Positions 7,077-16,466 of a stretch of DNA of 64,000 nucleotides are shown piece after piece. Origin of the DNA: Anaerostipes butyraticus (GTDB taxonomy: Bacteria; Bacillota; Clostridia; Lachnospirales; Lachnospiraceae). The translations under genes were made by a program, and so were the position numbers. The first letter of the stretch is position 1. The number at the start of each line of letters is the position of its first letter. Under the pieces are notes generated by a model. That model did no database searches. It had not been told where the DNA came from and was given only the letters and a program-made list of their open reading frames with translations. The stretch covers positions 124,001 through 188,000 of the forward strand of contig NZ_BLYI01000062.1 of assembly GCF_016586355.1 (NCBI RefSeq). Direction: 5' to 3'.

Positions 7077-7913
7077 CTATTTCCCAAATGTATTGCTGTC
7101 TTTTGCCGCTGCTTTTGCGCTCAATGTATTGGTGGCTTCAAACAGAGAGCCTGTAGGCGCAACCGGACACATCAGAACTTTACCTGTTCCCCGGTAGACA
7201 TTGACAAGTCCCTCTCCGCTGACAGCTGACCCAACCAGCGATTTTGTGCTTCTTTCTACCGTAAAATCAAGATTAGAAGACCAGCATACTGCCAGGTTTC
7301 CATCGATTTTCAGTTCATCATTTTCCAGAATAATCTCAATCAGCTCCTCTTCCGGAACATTTGATTCCAGTGCAACTGCACCATGACCCTGAAGGCTGAG
7401 ATTAAAGAATCCTTCTCCGCCTAACACCGTAGATGAAATATTTTTCCTTGTCACAACGTTTTGTTTTACATTGGCATCACAGGCAAGAAACATGCCATCT
7501 TCGATCGTCATTCCCGCAGGGCCCCATTCTTCTACGTCTTCCAGGATAATATATTTGTATGTAGGTTCCAGAACAAGACATCCCTCACCGACATATTCCG
7601 GTTTTACCGCGGTTTCCTTGGTCACCGCTCCTTTCAGTGCCTTGCCGAACAAATCTCCGATTCCTTTGACTCCGGATGTTGCTTTTACCGCGCCGCCCAT
7701 CCACTGCATAGCTCCTGCCTGAATGACTGCGGAGTGATTCTTATCAATATCAATGACAACCTGCCGTCTTCTTACATTCATCTTGCTCATAAAATATTCA
7801 TTCAGCGCGTTGAACGGTGAAACACTGGCATCCTGTGTATATTCCAGGACATGGAAATTATCAATGGATTTGATGAATTTTCTGTTTTCATTCTGTAAGT
7901 TTTGAATCTTCAT
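7077..7913 (-). CDS. AIM24 family protein
   Basis: This 278-residue protein is of the AIM24/TIGR00266 type, made of repeated beta-rich segments. Typical pieces are QVVIDIDKNHSAVIQAGAMQ, FLACDANVKQNV, GGEGFFNLSLQGHG and VSGEGLVNVYRGTGKV. Family members in bacteria have no established biochemical function; the yeast namesake is mitochondrial. There is no signal peptide or membrane segment. A good ribosome binding site (GAGGTTGC) precedes the ATG. It follows an unknown gene and the HTH-NTPase-CYTH gene on the same strand after a gap of 151 bases, so co-transcription is possible but not shown. Confidence 0.88.
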   Translation of the reverse strand: MKIQNLQNENRKFIKSIDNFHVLEYTQDASVSPFNALNEYFMSKMNVRRRQVVIDIDKNHSAVIQAGAMQWMGGAVKATSGVKGIGDLFGKALKGAVTKETAVKPEYVGEGCLVLEPTYKYIILEDVEEWGPAGMTIEDGMFLACDANVKQNVVTRKNISSTVLGGEGFFNLSLQGHGAVALESNVPEEELIEIILENDELKIDGNLAVCWSSNLDFTVERSTKSLVGSAVSGEGLVNVYRGTGKVLMCPVAPTGSLFEATNTLSAKAAAKDSNTFGK

Positions 7914-8064
7914 AGCAGCAACCTCCTCTTTTGCCTGAACTCTTTCTCAAGACTCCTTCGAGTCCCCACGAGGAATTTCTCCCCGTCTGATTACAGGATA
8001 CCTTATTATATGACGGATAGCAAGAAATAGAAGTGCACATCTTCTCTTACACATACTGATTGTT

Positions 8065-8688
8065 CTATTTCTTACGTTTTATGCCCATTATCATCTTCCT
8101 GCATCGTTCCCAGAAAGACGAATTTCCTTTTCCATTTTCTTTCTGTGAAGTATCTTTATCCGCCGCGAATTTTCTTTCTATTTGTCCCGCTGCTGTTTCC
8201 TCCACTGTAATCCACGGATATAACTGCATGATCAGCATTTCCCACTGGACCAGTCCTTTCCTGCCGCCCGGCGGCACCTGCAGTTCCAGGGTCCATTCGA
8301 GATGCCGGACATTGACTGCTCCGTCCAGCTTTTCCAGGTAATTCAGCAAAGCAAACATAGTGCAGGCCATTACCGTCTGGATCTTATTTGTAAACCAGAC
8401 ATGAAATATCCCCTTTTGAAGATCCTGCTCGACCGATCCCAGACCCAGACCGGATAATACCTTTATCACTGTTTCCTTGTCTTCTTCCTCCAGATTATCA
8501 AATTGTTCCGGTGAAATCCTTCCGCCGGCGTCCGTCATCAGCAATCCGCAATTGGCTTTTGCTTCTGCGAGCGCCTGTATTTCCAGCTGTTCCAGCAGAC
8601 GGCCAATGGACTCATTCTCCTCCGCCTTTTCATATACCAATTCTATTTCGTCAAATTCATAACTTTCCCATCCTATTTTTCGATTCAT
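8065..8688 (-). CDS. Hypothetical protein, 207 residues
   Basis: I do not recognise a family. The protein is acidic in its N-terminal third (a Glu-rich helical stretch around residues 13-50) and mixed in the middle (GIFHVWFTNKIQTVMACTMF, then a proline/glycine turn VPPGGRKG). It ends in a basic tail rich in Lys and Arg. No signal peptide is visible, and only one weakly hydrophobic segment (about residues 100-120). GGGGGA precedes the ATG. It begins 28 bases after the stop of the HTH-NTPase-CYTH gene, so the two are probably one transcript. Confidence 0.75.
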   Translation of the reverse strand: MNRKIGWESYEFDEIELVYEKAEENESIGRLLEQLEIQALAEAKANCGLLMTDAGGRISPEQFDNLEEEDKETVIKVLSGLGLGSVEQDLQKGIFHVWFTNKIQTVMACTMFALLNYLEKLDGAVNVRHLEWTLELQVPPGGRKGLVQWEMLIMQLYPWITVEETAAGQIERKFAADKDTSQKENGKGNSSFWERCRKMIMGIKRKK

Positions 8689-8716
8689 TTTTTATTCCCC
8701 CTGTCTCCCGGCGATT

Positions 8717-10021
8717 TTACAGCTTTGCCAGTGAAGCATTCTTGTATGCTTCGTCCTCTGTTACTTCCCGAATTACCTTTAGCATCTTCGGAAATCGGAT
8801 CTCTTCCTCCGGATCCGATAATTCGATTTCCAGAATTGCCTGGTCATTCCAGAACGGATAAATATCAATTTCAAAATACTGATTTCCATCCGCCAGACAA
8901 TATCTGTCTTTCCGTATAGGCATTCTTGTCGGGTCTGCGTCCATCAATCTTTCCAGATATTCATCCTTTGTCAGTCTTCGTTCTATCTCGATCCTTTTTA
9001 ATCCGCTGATGGTCTTCTTGCGGGTTTCAAAATAAATATAATTTCCTCTGCTTCCCCTCTGCCGGATCCGCACTTCATCATCATGATCCGCCTGCAGATA
9101 TGTCTGTATGATTTCTACCTTCTCACAATTCGGAAGTGCCTCAAGAGCACTGATTTCCGGATATTCGATCAAATATTTTCTTTCAATCTCATATGGCTCC
9201 GGCTCCCCTAAAAACAATGCGATTTCCTTGATGAGACATTTCATTTTCTCCTCAAACCCCTCTGCGTTATCAATGATTCTCAGATGCGGATGCCCGGTCC
9301 AGGCCGCAATCAGCTTATCATCAAGGGCTGCCGCCTCCTCCGGTGTCTCCGTGCGGGCTGTATTGTTAGCGGTTGTATAGAATTTCTGAGCTCCTTTTGC
9401 TGCTGTCACAAGGTGAAATACCGCATCATATCCGTCTCTTAATTCTACCTCATTTGCCCCGACATAATTTGCTGCCACGGCAAACTCGGCGTCCGTCATA
9501 TAAGCCTTATTATCCAGCGCGCCCCGGTCACAGACAATCAATATCTTTTCAGAATCCATTGTCCTGGCGGCATATTCAAATACCTTTTCTTTCTCCATCT
9601 GCAGCTTTAACTGGCATTTCTGGTACTCGCCGTTGGACCCACAGGTCCATGGCGCCACCCCGCCTGAGATCAATTCCGTTGCTATTTCCGGAATGAAAAG
9701 TACCGTATAGCCTCTTTCTGTAAAGGCATTCTGAATCCAGCTCATGCCCGTTGTTTTGCCGGCGCAGGGACCTCCCGTGATTACAATCTTTGAAATGCTC
9801 TTTTTCTTTTCACCTTCCCGAATCCTCAGCAGTTCCTCAATCGAAACATTCCAGAGGGCTGCAAGTTTCCTCAGAATCTCCGTCTTTGGCTTTGCCGCGC
9901 CGTTTTCCCATTTAGAAACTGCCTTTCCTGTTACGCCCAGTTTACGTCCCAGTTCATTTTGGGATTCCCCGGTTTCTTTTCGCTTTTCATACATGTAATT
10001 TCCAAAAGAATAATCATTCAT
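8717..10021 (-). CDS. HTH - P-loop NTPase (AAA_28) - CYTH fusion protein
   Basis: Three domains are fused in 434 residues. Residues 1-65 form an XRE/Cro-type helix-turn-helix (ESQNELGRKLGVTGKAVSKW). Residues about 75-265 form a P-loop NTPase of the AAA_28/NadR-like type, with Walker A GGPCAGKTT and a second acidic motif ILIVCDRGALD. From about residue 275 there is a CYTH (triphosphate tunnel) domain with the ExExK signature EIERK, followed by the charged strands ETRKK and EIERR. CYTH domains bind or cleave triphosphorylated substrates. A DNA-binding head suggests transcriptional or nucleotide-sensing control, but the substrate is unknown. GGGAGGTGG precedes the ATG. The next gene (207 residues) follows closely. 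Confidence 0.88.
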   Translation of the reverse strand: MNDYSFGNYMYEKRKETGESQNELGRKLGVTGKAVSKWENGAAKPKTEILRKLAALWNVSIEELLRIREGEKKKSISKIVITGGPCAGKTTGMSWIQNAFTERGYTVLFIPEIATELISGGVAPWTCGSNGEYQKCQLKLQMEKEKVFEYAARTMDSEKILIVCDRGALDNKAYMTDAEFAVAANYVGANEVELRDGYDAVFHLVTAAKGAQKFYTTANNTARTETPEEAAALDDKLIAAWTGHPHLRIIDNAEGFEEKMKCLIKEIALFLGEPEPYEIERKYLIEYPEISALEALPNCEKVEIIQTYLQADHDDEVRIRQRGSRGNYIYFETRKKTISGLKRIEIERRLTKDEYLERLMDADPTRMPIRKDRYCLADGNQYFEIDIYPFWNDQAILEIELSDPEEEIRFPKMLKVIREVTEDEAYKNASLAKL

Positions 10022-10160
10022 ACAACCACCTCCCGATTACATCATATCAATATTAATGCCGGAATGGAAGAAACATATCGTCGAATATTGGTAGAATTTA
10101 TACATTATGATTTTAAACTATCATTTATTTTTTATAACAGAGCAAATTATAGATAAGTGC

Positions 10161-10194
10161 AAAAAAAGATGGCCAATAGCAGCCATCTTTTTTT
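10161..10194. terminator. Bidirectional intrinsic terminator
   Basis: The hairpin GATGGC-loop-GCCATC is flanked by seven A residues on one side and seven T residues on the other. It lies downstream of the toxin-antitoxin remnant. The remaining 139 bases (10022-10160) before the HTH-NTPase-CYTH start hold only AT-rich, promoter-like DNA. Confidence 0.85.
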
Positions 10195-10240
10195 GTATTG
10201 TAATAAAATTTAATCAAGGATTATGAAACATACCGCTGTA

Positions 10241-10553
10241 TTAGATCATCCGCTTTTCATAATCCTGCAATTCGTGAAAAATATTATCTACAAACACAAC
10301 ATCTTCAACAATCCGATACATTATAAAATACCTGTGTGAATGAAAATTAATCCTTCGATATCCCAATTTTTTTAATCGAAGATTATCACATAATTTCAGA
10401 CTTCCTGCAACATTTTCTAGGCTTCGAATTGTCTCTCCAAAATCATCCAAAACATTTGTCGCTGTCTGATCATTTTTCCACTATAAGCAGATATTGGATA
10501 TATCGATTTAAATCTTCTTCTGCATCTTCTGTTACTACGACTCTATATTTCAA
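10241..10553 (-). pseudogene. RelE/ParE-type toxin gene broken by a frameshift
   Basis: Two reading frames join into one toxin. The first runs from TTG at 10553 and reads KYRVVVTEDAEEDLNRYIQY to a TGA just after VEK. The second, one frame on, reads DQTATNVLDDFGETIRSL and continues through the RelE/ParE core (KLGYRRINFHSHRYFIMYRI) to the stop at 10241. The switch falls at a run of five T (plus strand, 10473-10477). A two-base loss or one-base gain there would explain it. The TTG start overlaps the end of the antitoxin gene by 11 bases, a normal toxin-antitoxin layout. It is most likely inactive, unless the frame switches during expression or the break is a sequencing error. Confidence 0.75.
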
Positions 10554-10725
10554 ACTTTCTCCTCATATCAGCAATCACATCCTCCGAAGTTCTATAATTA
10601 CCTTGTAAAGCAGATTTCCTGGATTGCTCCAGTTTCTTCATTAACATATCAATACCAAGATCCTTGAACAATTGATCTGATTTTTTCTTTAATTCATCAT
10701 CTGCACACTCTCGAATTTCAGCCAT
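10543..10725 (-). CDS. RelB/DinJ-like antitoxin, short form
   Basis: This 60-residue protein begins MAEIRECADDELKKKSDQLF-KDLGIDM, like the N-terminus of RelB/DinJ antitoxins. It ends with the toxin-binding type tail TSEDVIADMRRKFEI. The central segment usually found between these parts (the ribbon-helix-helix second half) is missing, since typical relatives are 80-95 residues. I chose ATG 10725 because GGAGGG is ten bases upstream; an in-frame ATG at 10743 lacks a good site. The partner toxin is frameshifted, so the module appears to be decaying. Confidence 0.7.
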   Translation of the reverse strand: MAEIRECADDELKKKSDQLFKDLGIDMLMKKLEQSRKSALQGNYRTSEDVIADMRRKFEI

Positions 10726-10808
10726 CCTCCATTTTCCCTCCATTCTCTCTTATATTATAATATAAATTATTACTATTTCACCATTAATTTAATATGAATT
10801 TTAACAAC

Positions 10809-10843
10809 AAAAAAGATACCTTCCGTATTTCTCGAAAGGTATC
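10809..10843 (-). terminator. Intrinsic terminator downstream of lysS
   Basis: GATACCTT (10815-10822) pairs with AAGGTATC (10836-10843), followed on the minus strand by six T residues. It lies 33 bases past the lysS stop. Confidence 0.83.
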
Positions 10844-10875
10844 CTTCTGTTAGCTTATGTTTTCTTATTCATTTT

Positions 10876-12780
10876 TTAGTACAGCTTTGCTCCTGCCGGG
10901 ATTCTGTCATCTACCATCAGAAGGTTCAGTCCTTCTTCTCCGTCATTTTCATATACTGCTGAAATCAGCATACCGCAGGAATCAATTCCCATCATCTTGC
11001 GCGGAGGCAGATTTACAATGGCGATGCATGTCTTTCCAACCAGTTCTTCCGGCTCATAATAATCATGGATTCCGCTTAAGATCACACGATCTGTTCCTGT
11101 TCCGTCATCCAGAACAAATTTCAAAAGCTTTTTGCTCTTTGGAACTGCTTCACATTCTTTTACTTTCACTGCTCTGAAGTCAGATTTGCTGAAGGTATCA
11201 AAATCTACCATCTCTTCAAAGAGCGGTTCAATCTTCACTTTGGAGAAGTCAATCTTCTCAGACGGCGCTGCAGGCTGGGCTGCTGTTTTGTTGGTGCTCT
11301 TTTTGGCATCCAGAGATTTCATGGTCGGGAATAATAACACATCTCTGATGGCCTGAGAATCTGTCAGCAGCATAACCAGACGGTCAATTCCATAGCCGAT
11401 ACCTCCTGTCGGAGGCATTCCGATTTCCAGTGCATTTAAGAAATCTTCATCTGTATGCTCTGCTTCCTCATCTCCCGCTGCCGCATTGGCATCCTGCTGT
11501 GCAAAACGCTCTCTCTGATCGATCGGGTCATTTAACTCAGAGTATGCATTGCACATTTCCCATGTATTGATAAATAATTCAAAACGCTCTACTTTATCCG
11601 GATCTGACGGTTTCTTCTTCGTCAATGGAGAAATTGCCAGCGGATGATCCATAACAAAGGTAGGCTGAATCAGTTCTTTTTCACAGAATTCTTCGAAGAA
11701 CAGGTTGATGATATCACCTTTGGTATGACGTTCTTCATATTCAACATTATGCTGATCTGCCAGCGCTTTTGCCTCTTCATCTGTCTCTACGGTATCAAAA
11801 TCAACGCCTGTGTATTTTTTGATGGCGTCATTCATTGTAATACGCTCGAATGGTTTGCTGAGATCAATTTCTGTTCCATTGTAGCTGATAACGGCACTGC
11901 CGCAGACAGTCTCTGCCAGATAACGGAACATGCTTTCTGTCAGCTCCATCATTCCTTCATAGTCTGTGTATGCCTGATATAATTCCATCAGAGTAAATTC
12001 CGGATTGTGTCTTGTATCTACGCCTTCGTTACGGAATACACGTCCGATTTCATAGACTTTCTCCAGTCCTCCGACGATCAGTCTCTTCAGATAAAGTTCC
12101 AGAGAGATGCGGAGTTTTACATCTTCATTCAGCGCATTGTAGTGAGTTTCAAACGGCCTTGCCGCAGCTCCTCCTGCATTGGACACCAGCATTGGGGTTT
12201 CTACTTCCATAAATCCGCGTCCATCCAGGAATTTGCGGATTTCCTTGATGATCCTGGAACGCTTGATAAATACTTCTTTGGATTCCGCGTTCATGATCAG
12301 ATCCACATATCTCTGACGATATCTTGTGTCGGTATCGGTCAGGCCATGGAACTTCTCAGGAAGCGGACGAAGGCTCTTGGATAATAAGAGAACTTCTGTC
12401 GCATGGATAGATTTTTCTCCTGTCTTTGTTGTAAAGACAGTTCCCTTGATTCCCACGATATCTCCGATATCCATTTTCTTGAAATCTTTGTATTCTTCCA
12501 CGCCGATTTCATCTCTTGCAACGTATGCCTGGATACTTCCCTGAAGATCCTGTACGTTGCAGAAGGAAGCTTTTCCCATCACGCGTTTGAACATTAAACG
12601 TCCTGCTACGGATACTTCTTTTCCTTCCAGCTCGTCATAGTTGTCTTTGATTTCCACAGAATGATGGGTCACATCATATTTTGTGATCTCAAAGGGATTC
12701 TTCCCTGCTTCCTGCAGGTCCGAAAGCTTCTGCCTTCTTACTTTGATTAATTCGTTTGTATCTTTATTCTGCTGTGCCAC
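10876..12780 (-). CDS. lysS: Lysyl-tRNA synthetase, class II, with C-terminal tRNA-binding domain
   Basis: This cytoplasmic enzyme charges tRNA-Lys. An OB-fold anticodon-binding domain (about residues 55-160) precedes the class II catalytic core, with motif 2 around [20 protein letters not shown] and motif 3 in [15 protein letters not shown]. After a short Ala/Pro/Lys linker, residues about 525-634 form an EMAPII/Trbp111-type tRNA-binding domain ([15 protein letters not shown], then [15 protein letters not shown]). This makes the protein roughly 130 residues longer than ordinary bacterial LysS. The start is GTG at 12780. It is the last gene after greA (15 bases) and has its own terminator. 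Confidence 0.96.
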   Translation of the reverse strand: MAQQNKDTNELIKVRRQKLSDLQEAGKNPFEITKYDVTHHSVEIKDNYDELEGKEVSVAGRLMFKRVMGKASFCNVQDLQGSIQAYVARDEIGVEEYKDFKKMDIGDIVGIKGTVFTTKTGEKSIHATEVLLLSKSLRPLPEKFHGLTDTDTRYRQRYVDLIMNAESKEVFIKRSRIIKEIRKFLDGRGFMEVETPMLVSNAGGAAARPFETHYNALNEDVKLRISLELYLKRLIVGGLEKVYEIGRVFRNEGVDTRHNPEFTLMELYQAYTDYEGMMELTESMFRYLAETVCGSAVISYNGTEIDLSKPFERITMNDAIKKYTGVDFDTVETDEEAKALADQHNVEYEERHTKGDIINLFFEEFCEKELIQPTFVMDHPLAISPLTKKKPSDPDKVERFELFINTWEMCNAYSELNDPIDQRERFAQQDANAAAGDEEAEHTDEDFLNALEIGMPPTGGIGYGIDRLVMLLTDSQAIRDVLLFPTMKSLDAKKSTNKTAAQPAAPSEKIDFSKVKIEPLFEEMVDFDTFSKSDFRAVKVKECEAVPKSKKLLKFVLDDGTGTDRVILSGIHDYYEPEELVGKTCIAIVNLPPRKMMGIDSCGMLISAVYENDGEEGLNLLMVDDRIPAGAKLY

Positions 12781-12795
12781 TTTTCCAACTTCCTC

Positions 12796-13275
12796 TTACT
12801 TTCTCTGTACATCAATGACTCTGAATTCATTGACCTGATCAACGCCTTCAACCTGAACGACATCCCCGATTTTCTTTCCGAGAAGCGCTTTTCCAATCGG
12901 CGCCTCATTGGAAATCTTATTCTGAAGAATGTCTGCCTCTGTAGAACCTACAATATGATATGTTACTTCTCTTCCAAGAGAAATATCTTCCAGAGTCACC
13001 AAACATCCAAGGCTGATTACACCTTTTTCAAATTTCTCATCGATTACAACAGCGTTCTTTAAGATCTGTTCAATCTCTTCGATACGGGCCTCCATATCTC
13101 GCTGTTCGTCTTTTGCTGCATCGTATTCTGCGTTCTCTGATAAGTCTCCCTGTTCTCTCGCTTCTTTGATTTTCTGTGCAATCTCTTTACGTCTTACGAC
13201 TTTTAATTCCTGTAATTCATCCTCTAATGCTTTTAAACCAGCCGGTGTTAAAATATTCTTCTTTGCCTCTGCCAT
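12796..13275 (-). CDS. greA: Transcription elongation factor GreA
   Basis: GreA (159 residues) stimulates RNA polymerase to cleave backtracked transcripts. The N-terminal coiled coil (residues 1-75) contains LKVVRRKEIAQKIKEAREQG and the acidic tip DLSENAEYDAAKDEQ. The C-terminal FKBP-like domain is intact (ISNEAPIGKALLGKKIGDVV). GAAAGGAAG precedes the ATG. A consensus promoter lies just upstream, so greA and lysS can be expressed as a pair independently of dusB and coaX. Confidence 0.97.
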   Translation of the reverse strand: MAEAKKNILTPAGLKALEDELQELKVVRRKEIAQKIKEAREQGDLSENAEYDAAKDEQRDMEARIEEIEQILKNAVVIDEKFEKGVISLGCLVTLEDISLGREVTYHIVGSTEADILQNKISNEAPIGKALLGKKIGDVVQVEGVDQVNEFRVIDVQRK

Positions 13276-13311
13276 AACACTCTTCCTTTCGTTCTAAATG
13301 TTAACTGATTA

Positions 13312-13341
13312 ATTATAGCTTACATAACTTTCGTTTGTCAA
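13312..13341 (-). promoter_or_regulatory. Promoter of greA-lysS
   Basis: On the minus strand, TTGACA (13336-13341) and TATAAT (13312-13317) are separated by 18 bases. Both hexamers match the consensus exactly. Confidence 0.8.
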
Positions 13342-13370
13342 TTGATATTCTCGCTATTTCACGTATCCGC

Positions 13371-14366
13371 CTATCTTCGGCTGGATTCCAGATAATTTGT
13401 CAGAAGTTCTTCCAGATCCTGATAGGTCTCCGTGTGATTTACTTTATCTCTCAGCTTCGCTGCTCCAGGGAACCCGAAGGTATACCATGAAACATGTTTG
13501 CGCATTTCTCTTACGCCGATGTACTCTCCTTTGAAGTCAATCATCATGCGGCCGTGACGCAGCATCATAGCCACGACTTCTTCCAGAGACGGCCTTGGAA
13601 GTGTTTCTCCGGTTTCAAAATAATGAATCATTTCTTTGAAAATCCAGGGATTTCCCTTGGCTCTTCTGCCGATCATAAAGCCGTCGCAGCCAGTTTCCTC
13701 ATACATATGCAGGGCATCTTCCGGGCAGGTGATATCACCGTTTCCGATGACCGGGATGGATACCGCATCTTTTACTCTGCGGATAATGCTCCAGTCTGCC
13801 TTTCCGGAATAATACTGCTCCCTGGTCCTTCCGTGAACCGCAATAGCTTTTGCGCCGTTTTCTTCCGCAATCTGTGCCATTTCCACCGCATTGATATGAT
13901 CATCATCGAATCCTTTACGGATTTTTACTGTTACCGGCACTTTGACCGCAGACGCCACTGCTTTTATGACCTTCCCTGCCAGTTCCGGCTGCTTCATCAG
14001 CGCGGAACCGTCACCATTATTTACGATCTTTGGAACCGGACATCCCATATTGATATCGATCATCTGGAATTTGCCATTATCTACTTTTGCCGCCATCTCT
14101 CCCATGATATCCGGATCGGATCCGAAAATCTGAAGAGCCGCCGGCTGTTCTTTTGGATCTGTCGCCATCAGCGGTTCGGATTTGCGGTTGCCGTAATACA
14201 GACCTTTGGCGCTGACCATTTCCGTGCACATAAGCCCTGCTCCCTGTTCTTTGCACAGAAGTCTGTACGGCAGGTCTGTAACTCCTGCCATCGGCGCCAG
14301 GGTAAATGGATAATCGATTACCACATTTCCAATCTGGAGCGGTTTTAATCTGTTATTGTTTTTCAT
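13371..14366 (-). CDS. dusB: tRNA-dihydrouridine synthase
   Basis: This FMN-dependent enzyme (331 residues) reduces uridines in the tRNA D-loop. It shows the Dus signature [12 protein letters not shown] near the N-terminus and the active-site cysteine in [18 protein letters not shown]. It also has [14 protein letters not shown] and the FMN phosphate site VIGNGDI and [13 protein letters not shown]. It begins inside the end of coaX (14-base overlap), so translation is probably coupled. The subgroup (DusB rather than DusA/C) is inferred from the sequence style and the species group. Confidence 0.95.
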   Translation of the reverse strand: MKNNNRLKPLQIGNVVIDYPFTLAPMAGVTDLPYRLLCKEQGAGLMCTEMVSAKGLYYGNRKSEPLMATDPKEQPAALQIFGSDPDIMGEMAAKVDNGKFQMIDINMGCPVPKIVNNGDGSALMKQPELAGKVIKAVASAVKVPVTVKIRKGFDDDHINAVEMAQIAEENGAKAIAVHGRTREQYYSGKADWSIIRRVKDAVSIPVIGNGDITCPEDALHMYEETGCDGFMIGRRAKGNPWIFKEMIHYFETGETLPRPSLEEVVAMMLRHGRMMIDFKGEYIGVREMRKHVSWYTFGFPGAAKLRDKVNHTETYQDLEELLTNYLESSRR

Positions 14367-15117
14367 ATATTAACTCTAATCCCTTCAATGTCAGCATTCC
14401 ATCATAGTAGTCGATCTCTTCTACTTCTTTGGCGATCATTTTGCCCAGACCTCCGGTTGCAATGACTTTAAGATTTTCAAAACCTGTCTGTTCTTTCATC
14501 TGCGCGATAATGTGTTTTGTCTCACCGACCACACTGTAGAACAGGCCCGCCTGCATACAGCTTACGGTTCTTGTGGCAAGAATCGTATCCGGCTTTACAA
14601 TCTCAATCTCCGGCAGTCTTGCCGCTCCCTGAACCAGAGCGTTGGCAGATGTACGGATTCCCGGTACGATCACGCCTGCAAGAAATGTCCCGTCATCGGT
14701 TACGACATCATATGTTGTCGCCGTTCCATAATCAATGACCAGTGCCGGTCCTCCAAATAATTCATATCCGGCTACCAGATTGACGATTTTATCAGCTCCG
14801 ACTTCTCCTGGATTCATACGGCTCAAATTGATGCCTGTTTTAACGCCAGGTCCTACAATGATCGGTTTAATATTGAAATATTTCACAATTCCATTGACCA
14901 GCGAATGCATGATATTCGGAACAACCGAACAGATAATAGCCGCCTTTACTTCTTTACAGTCTTTCCCTTTGGTCTGTAAAAGGTCTGAGATGATCATTCC
15001 GTATTCATCCGATGTTCTCTGGATCTTTGTCGTAATACGGAAAGACTCTATGATTTCTTTCCGGCGGAATACACCGATCGTAATATTTGTATTCCCAACG
15101 TCCAATGCTAATAACAT
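14353..15117 (-). CDS. coaX: Type III pantothenate kinase
   Basis: This enzyme catalyses the first step of coenzyme A synthesis, phosphorylating pantothenate with ATP in the cytoplasm. The 254-residue protein has the ASKHA-fold phosphate loop [11 protein letters not shown] at its start, the PGVKTGINL and [12 protein letters not shown] motifs, and [11 protein letters not shown], all diagnostic of CoaX rather than CoaA. It overlaps dusB by 14 bases and begins four bases after the unknown 111-residue gene, within the birA-to-dusB run. Confidence 0.97.
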   Translation of the reverse strand: MLLALDVGNTNITIGVFRRKEIIESFRITTKIQRTSDEYGMIISDLLQTKGKDCKEVKAAIICSVVPNIMHSLVNGIVKYFNIKPIIVGPGVKTGINLSRMNPGEVGADKIVNLVAGYELFGGPALVIDYGTATTYDVVTDDGTFLAGVIVPGIRTSANALVQGAARLPEIEIVKPDTILATRTVSCMQAGLFYSVVGETKHIIAQMKEQTGFENLKVIATGGLGKMIAKEVEEIDYYDGMLTLKGLELIYEKQ

Positions 15118-15121
15118 ATTT

Positions 15122-15457
15122 CTATACCTCTTCCTCTTCTCCTAAAAAGAATACTTTGTAATATAATTCCAGGGATTCCCACAGATCCCTTTTTTCCTGC
15201 TGCATCTGCTTTATTTTCAGAGCTCCGCCGATCTCATCGTAGAAAAAATCATTTTCTTCTGCCTGAGTCACAAATGACAGTTTCCCATCTTCATCAAATT
15301 CAACCGTGAGAATTCCTCCCACTTCCTCCGTGTACAGCACACAGGCAATTTTCAGTTCATCTTTTACCTGATCCGGAAGTCCCTGAAAGTCTTCATTCAG
15401 ATAATATTTCTTCTGATATGCGTTGGAACCGCACAGGGTTACCTTTTTCTGATACAT
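15122..15457 (-). CDS. Conserved small protein of unknown function (111 residues)
   Basis: This acidic cytoplasmic protein has no signal or membrane segment. It begins MYQKKVTLCGSNAYQKKYYL and has a central region YTEEVGGILTVEFDEDGKL. It resembles small uncharacterised families (possibly DUF6145) that sit between birA and coaX in Lachnospiraceae; I am not certain of the family number. It is tightly packed in the operon (24 bases after birA, four bases before coaX), which supports it being a real gene. No function can be assigned. Confidence 0.8.
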   Translation of the reverse strand: MYQKKVTLCGSNAYQKKYYLNEDFQGLPDQVKDELKIACVLYTEEVGGILTVEFDEDGKLSFVTQAEENDFFYDEIGGALKIKQMQQEKRDLWESLELYYKVFFLGEEEEV

Positions 15458-15481
15458 AACAACTCCTTGTCATTTTCCTTT

Positions 15482-16465
15482 TTAAACATATCCCAAAATT
15501 CCGCGCACAGATACTTCACCGGACAGCACTGTGGTCTTCCTTCCGGCGTCATCTTCCACCATCAGCTCCCCTTTGTGATCGATTCCCCTCGAAATATAAA
15601 AATCCTCCCTGGATTCTCTGACCACACGGATTCGCTGGTTCATATGGACCAGCAGACGGTTGTAATCATCTGCAAAGGCAGACAAATCTTCTGTTTTAAG
15701 AAACTGCTCATAGTACTGTTCAAAATACTCCAGCACCCTGGCTGCCAAAGGGGCTCTTCGCACCTTCCGGCCTGTCTCTATCTGGATGGAAGTCGCTTTC
15801 TCTTTTAAGTCTTCCGGAAATTCCTTTACGTTTACATTGATTCCCAGACCTACAACGACATAATTCAGTTCATCCATCTGCGCGCTTAATTCTGTCAGGA
15901 TCCCGCAGACTTTTCTGCCTTCTGCAATAATATCATTCGGCCATTTGATCTGGCACCTGAGACCTGTCTCCTCCATGACCGCTTTCTGCACCGCCAGGGC
16001 GGCGATCAGCGTCAGCATGGAACTGTTTTCTACCGCAATCTGCGGCCGCAGCAGGAAACTCATCCAGATTCCGCATCCTGCATCTCCCAGCCAGCTGCGT
16101 CCTCTTCTGCCTTTTCCGCTGGTCTGCTTCTCCGCAACGACCGTCGTTCCATGGGGAGCTCCTTCTTCCGCCAGTCTCCGGATTTCCAGATTGGTGGAAT
16201 CCAGGGTCTCATAAAATCTGAAATTTCGTCCCAGCCATTTTGTATGCAGACTGCTTCCGATTTCTTCTGCCGTGACACTGTCCGGCATACTTAAAAGCTT
16301 ATACCCTCTGTTGGTGACAGAATCAATTCCATATCCTTCTTCTCTCAGTGCATTCATATATTTCCACACTGCTGTTCTGGATACCTGAAGTTTTTCGCAA
16401 AGTTCCTGGCCGGAGACATAATCCCCGGCCTCTTTTAATTCCTTTAGAATCCTGGTTTTCATCAT
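15482..16465 (-). CDS. birA: Bifunctional biotin ligase / biotin operon repressor
   Basis: BirA activates biotin to biotinyl-AMP and attaches it to carboxylase or decarboxylase carrier domains; with the N-terminal winged helix it can also repress biotin genes. The HTH lies at about residues 1-60 (SGQELCEKLQVSRTAVWKYM). The ligase core has the nucleotide-binding GRGRRGRSW-type motif in TSGKGRRGRSWLGDAG and KWPNDI. The C-terminal SH3-like domain is present. Length (327) is normal for the regulatory form. The gene starts one base after the argF stop, so it belongs to the argF transcript. Confidence 0.96.
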   Translation of the reverse strand: MMKTRILKELKEAGDYVSGQELCEKLQVSRTAVWKYMNALREEGYGIDSVTNRGYKLLSMPDSVTAEEIGSSLHTKWLGRNFRFYETLDSTNLEIRRLAEEGAPHGTTVVAEKQTSGKGRRGRSWLGDAGCGIWMSFLLRPQIAVENSSMLTLIAALAVQKAVMEETGLRCQIKWPNDIIAEGRKVCGILTELSAQMDELNYVVVGLGINVNVKEFPEDLKEKATSIQIETGRKVRRAPLAARVLEYFEQYYEQFLKTEDLSAFADDYNRLLVHMNQRIRVVRESREDFYISRGIDHKGELMVEDDAGRKTTVLSGEVSVRGILGYV

Positions 16466-16466
16466 C

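Noticed and set aside
10022-10160. A further small gene between the HTH-NTPase-CYTH gene and the toxin remnant
   Set aside because: Only AT-rich sequence is present; open frames are short and lack ribosome binding sites.
13494-14348. A 284-codon plus-strand open frame opposite dusB
   Set aside because: The translation is rich in His and Phe with no family likeness and overlaps the fully conserved dusB gene.
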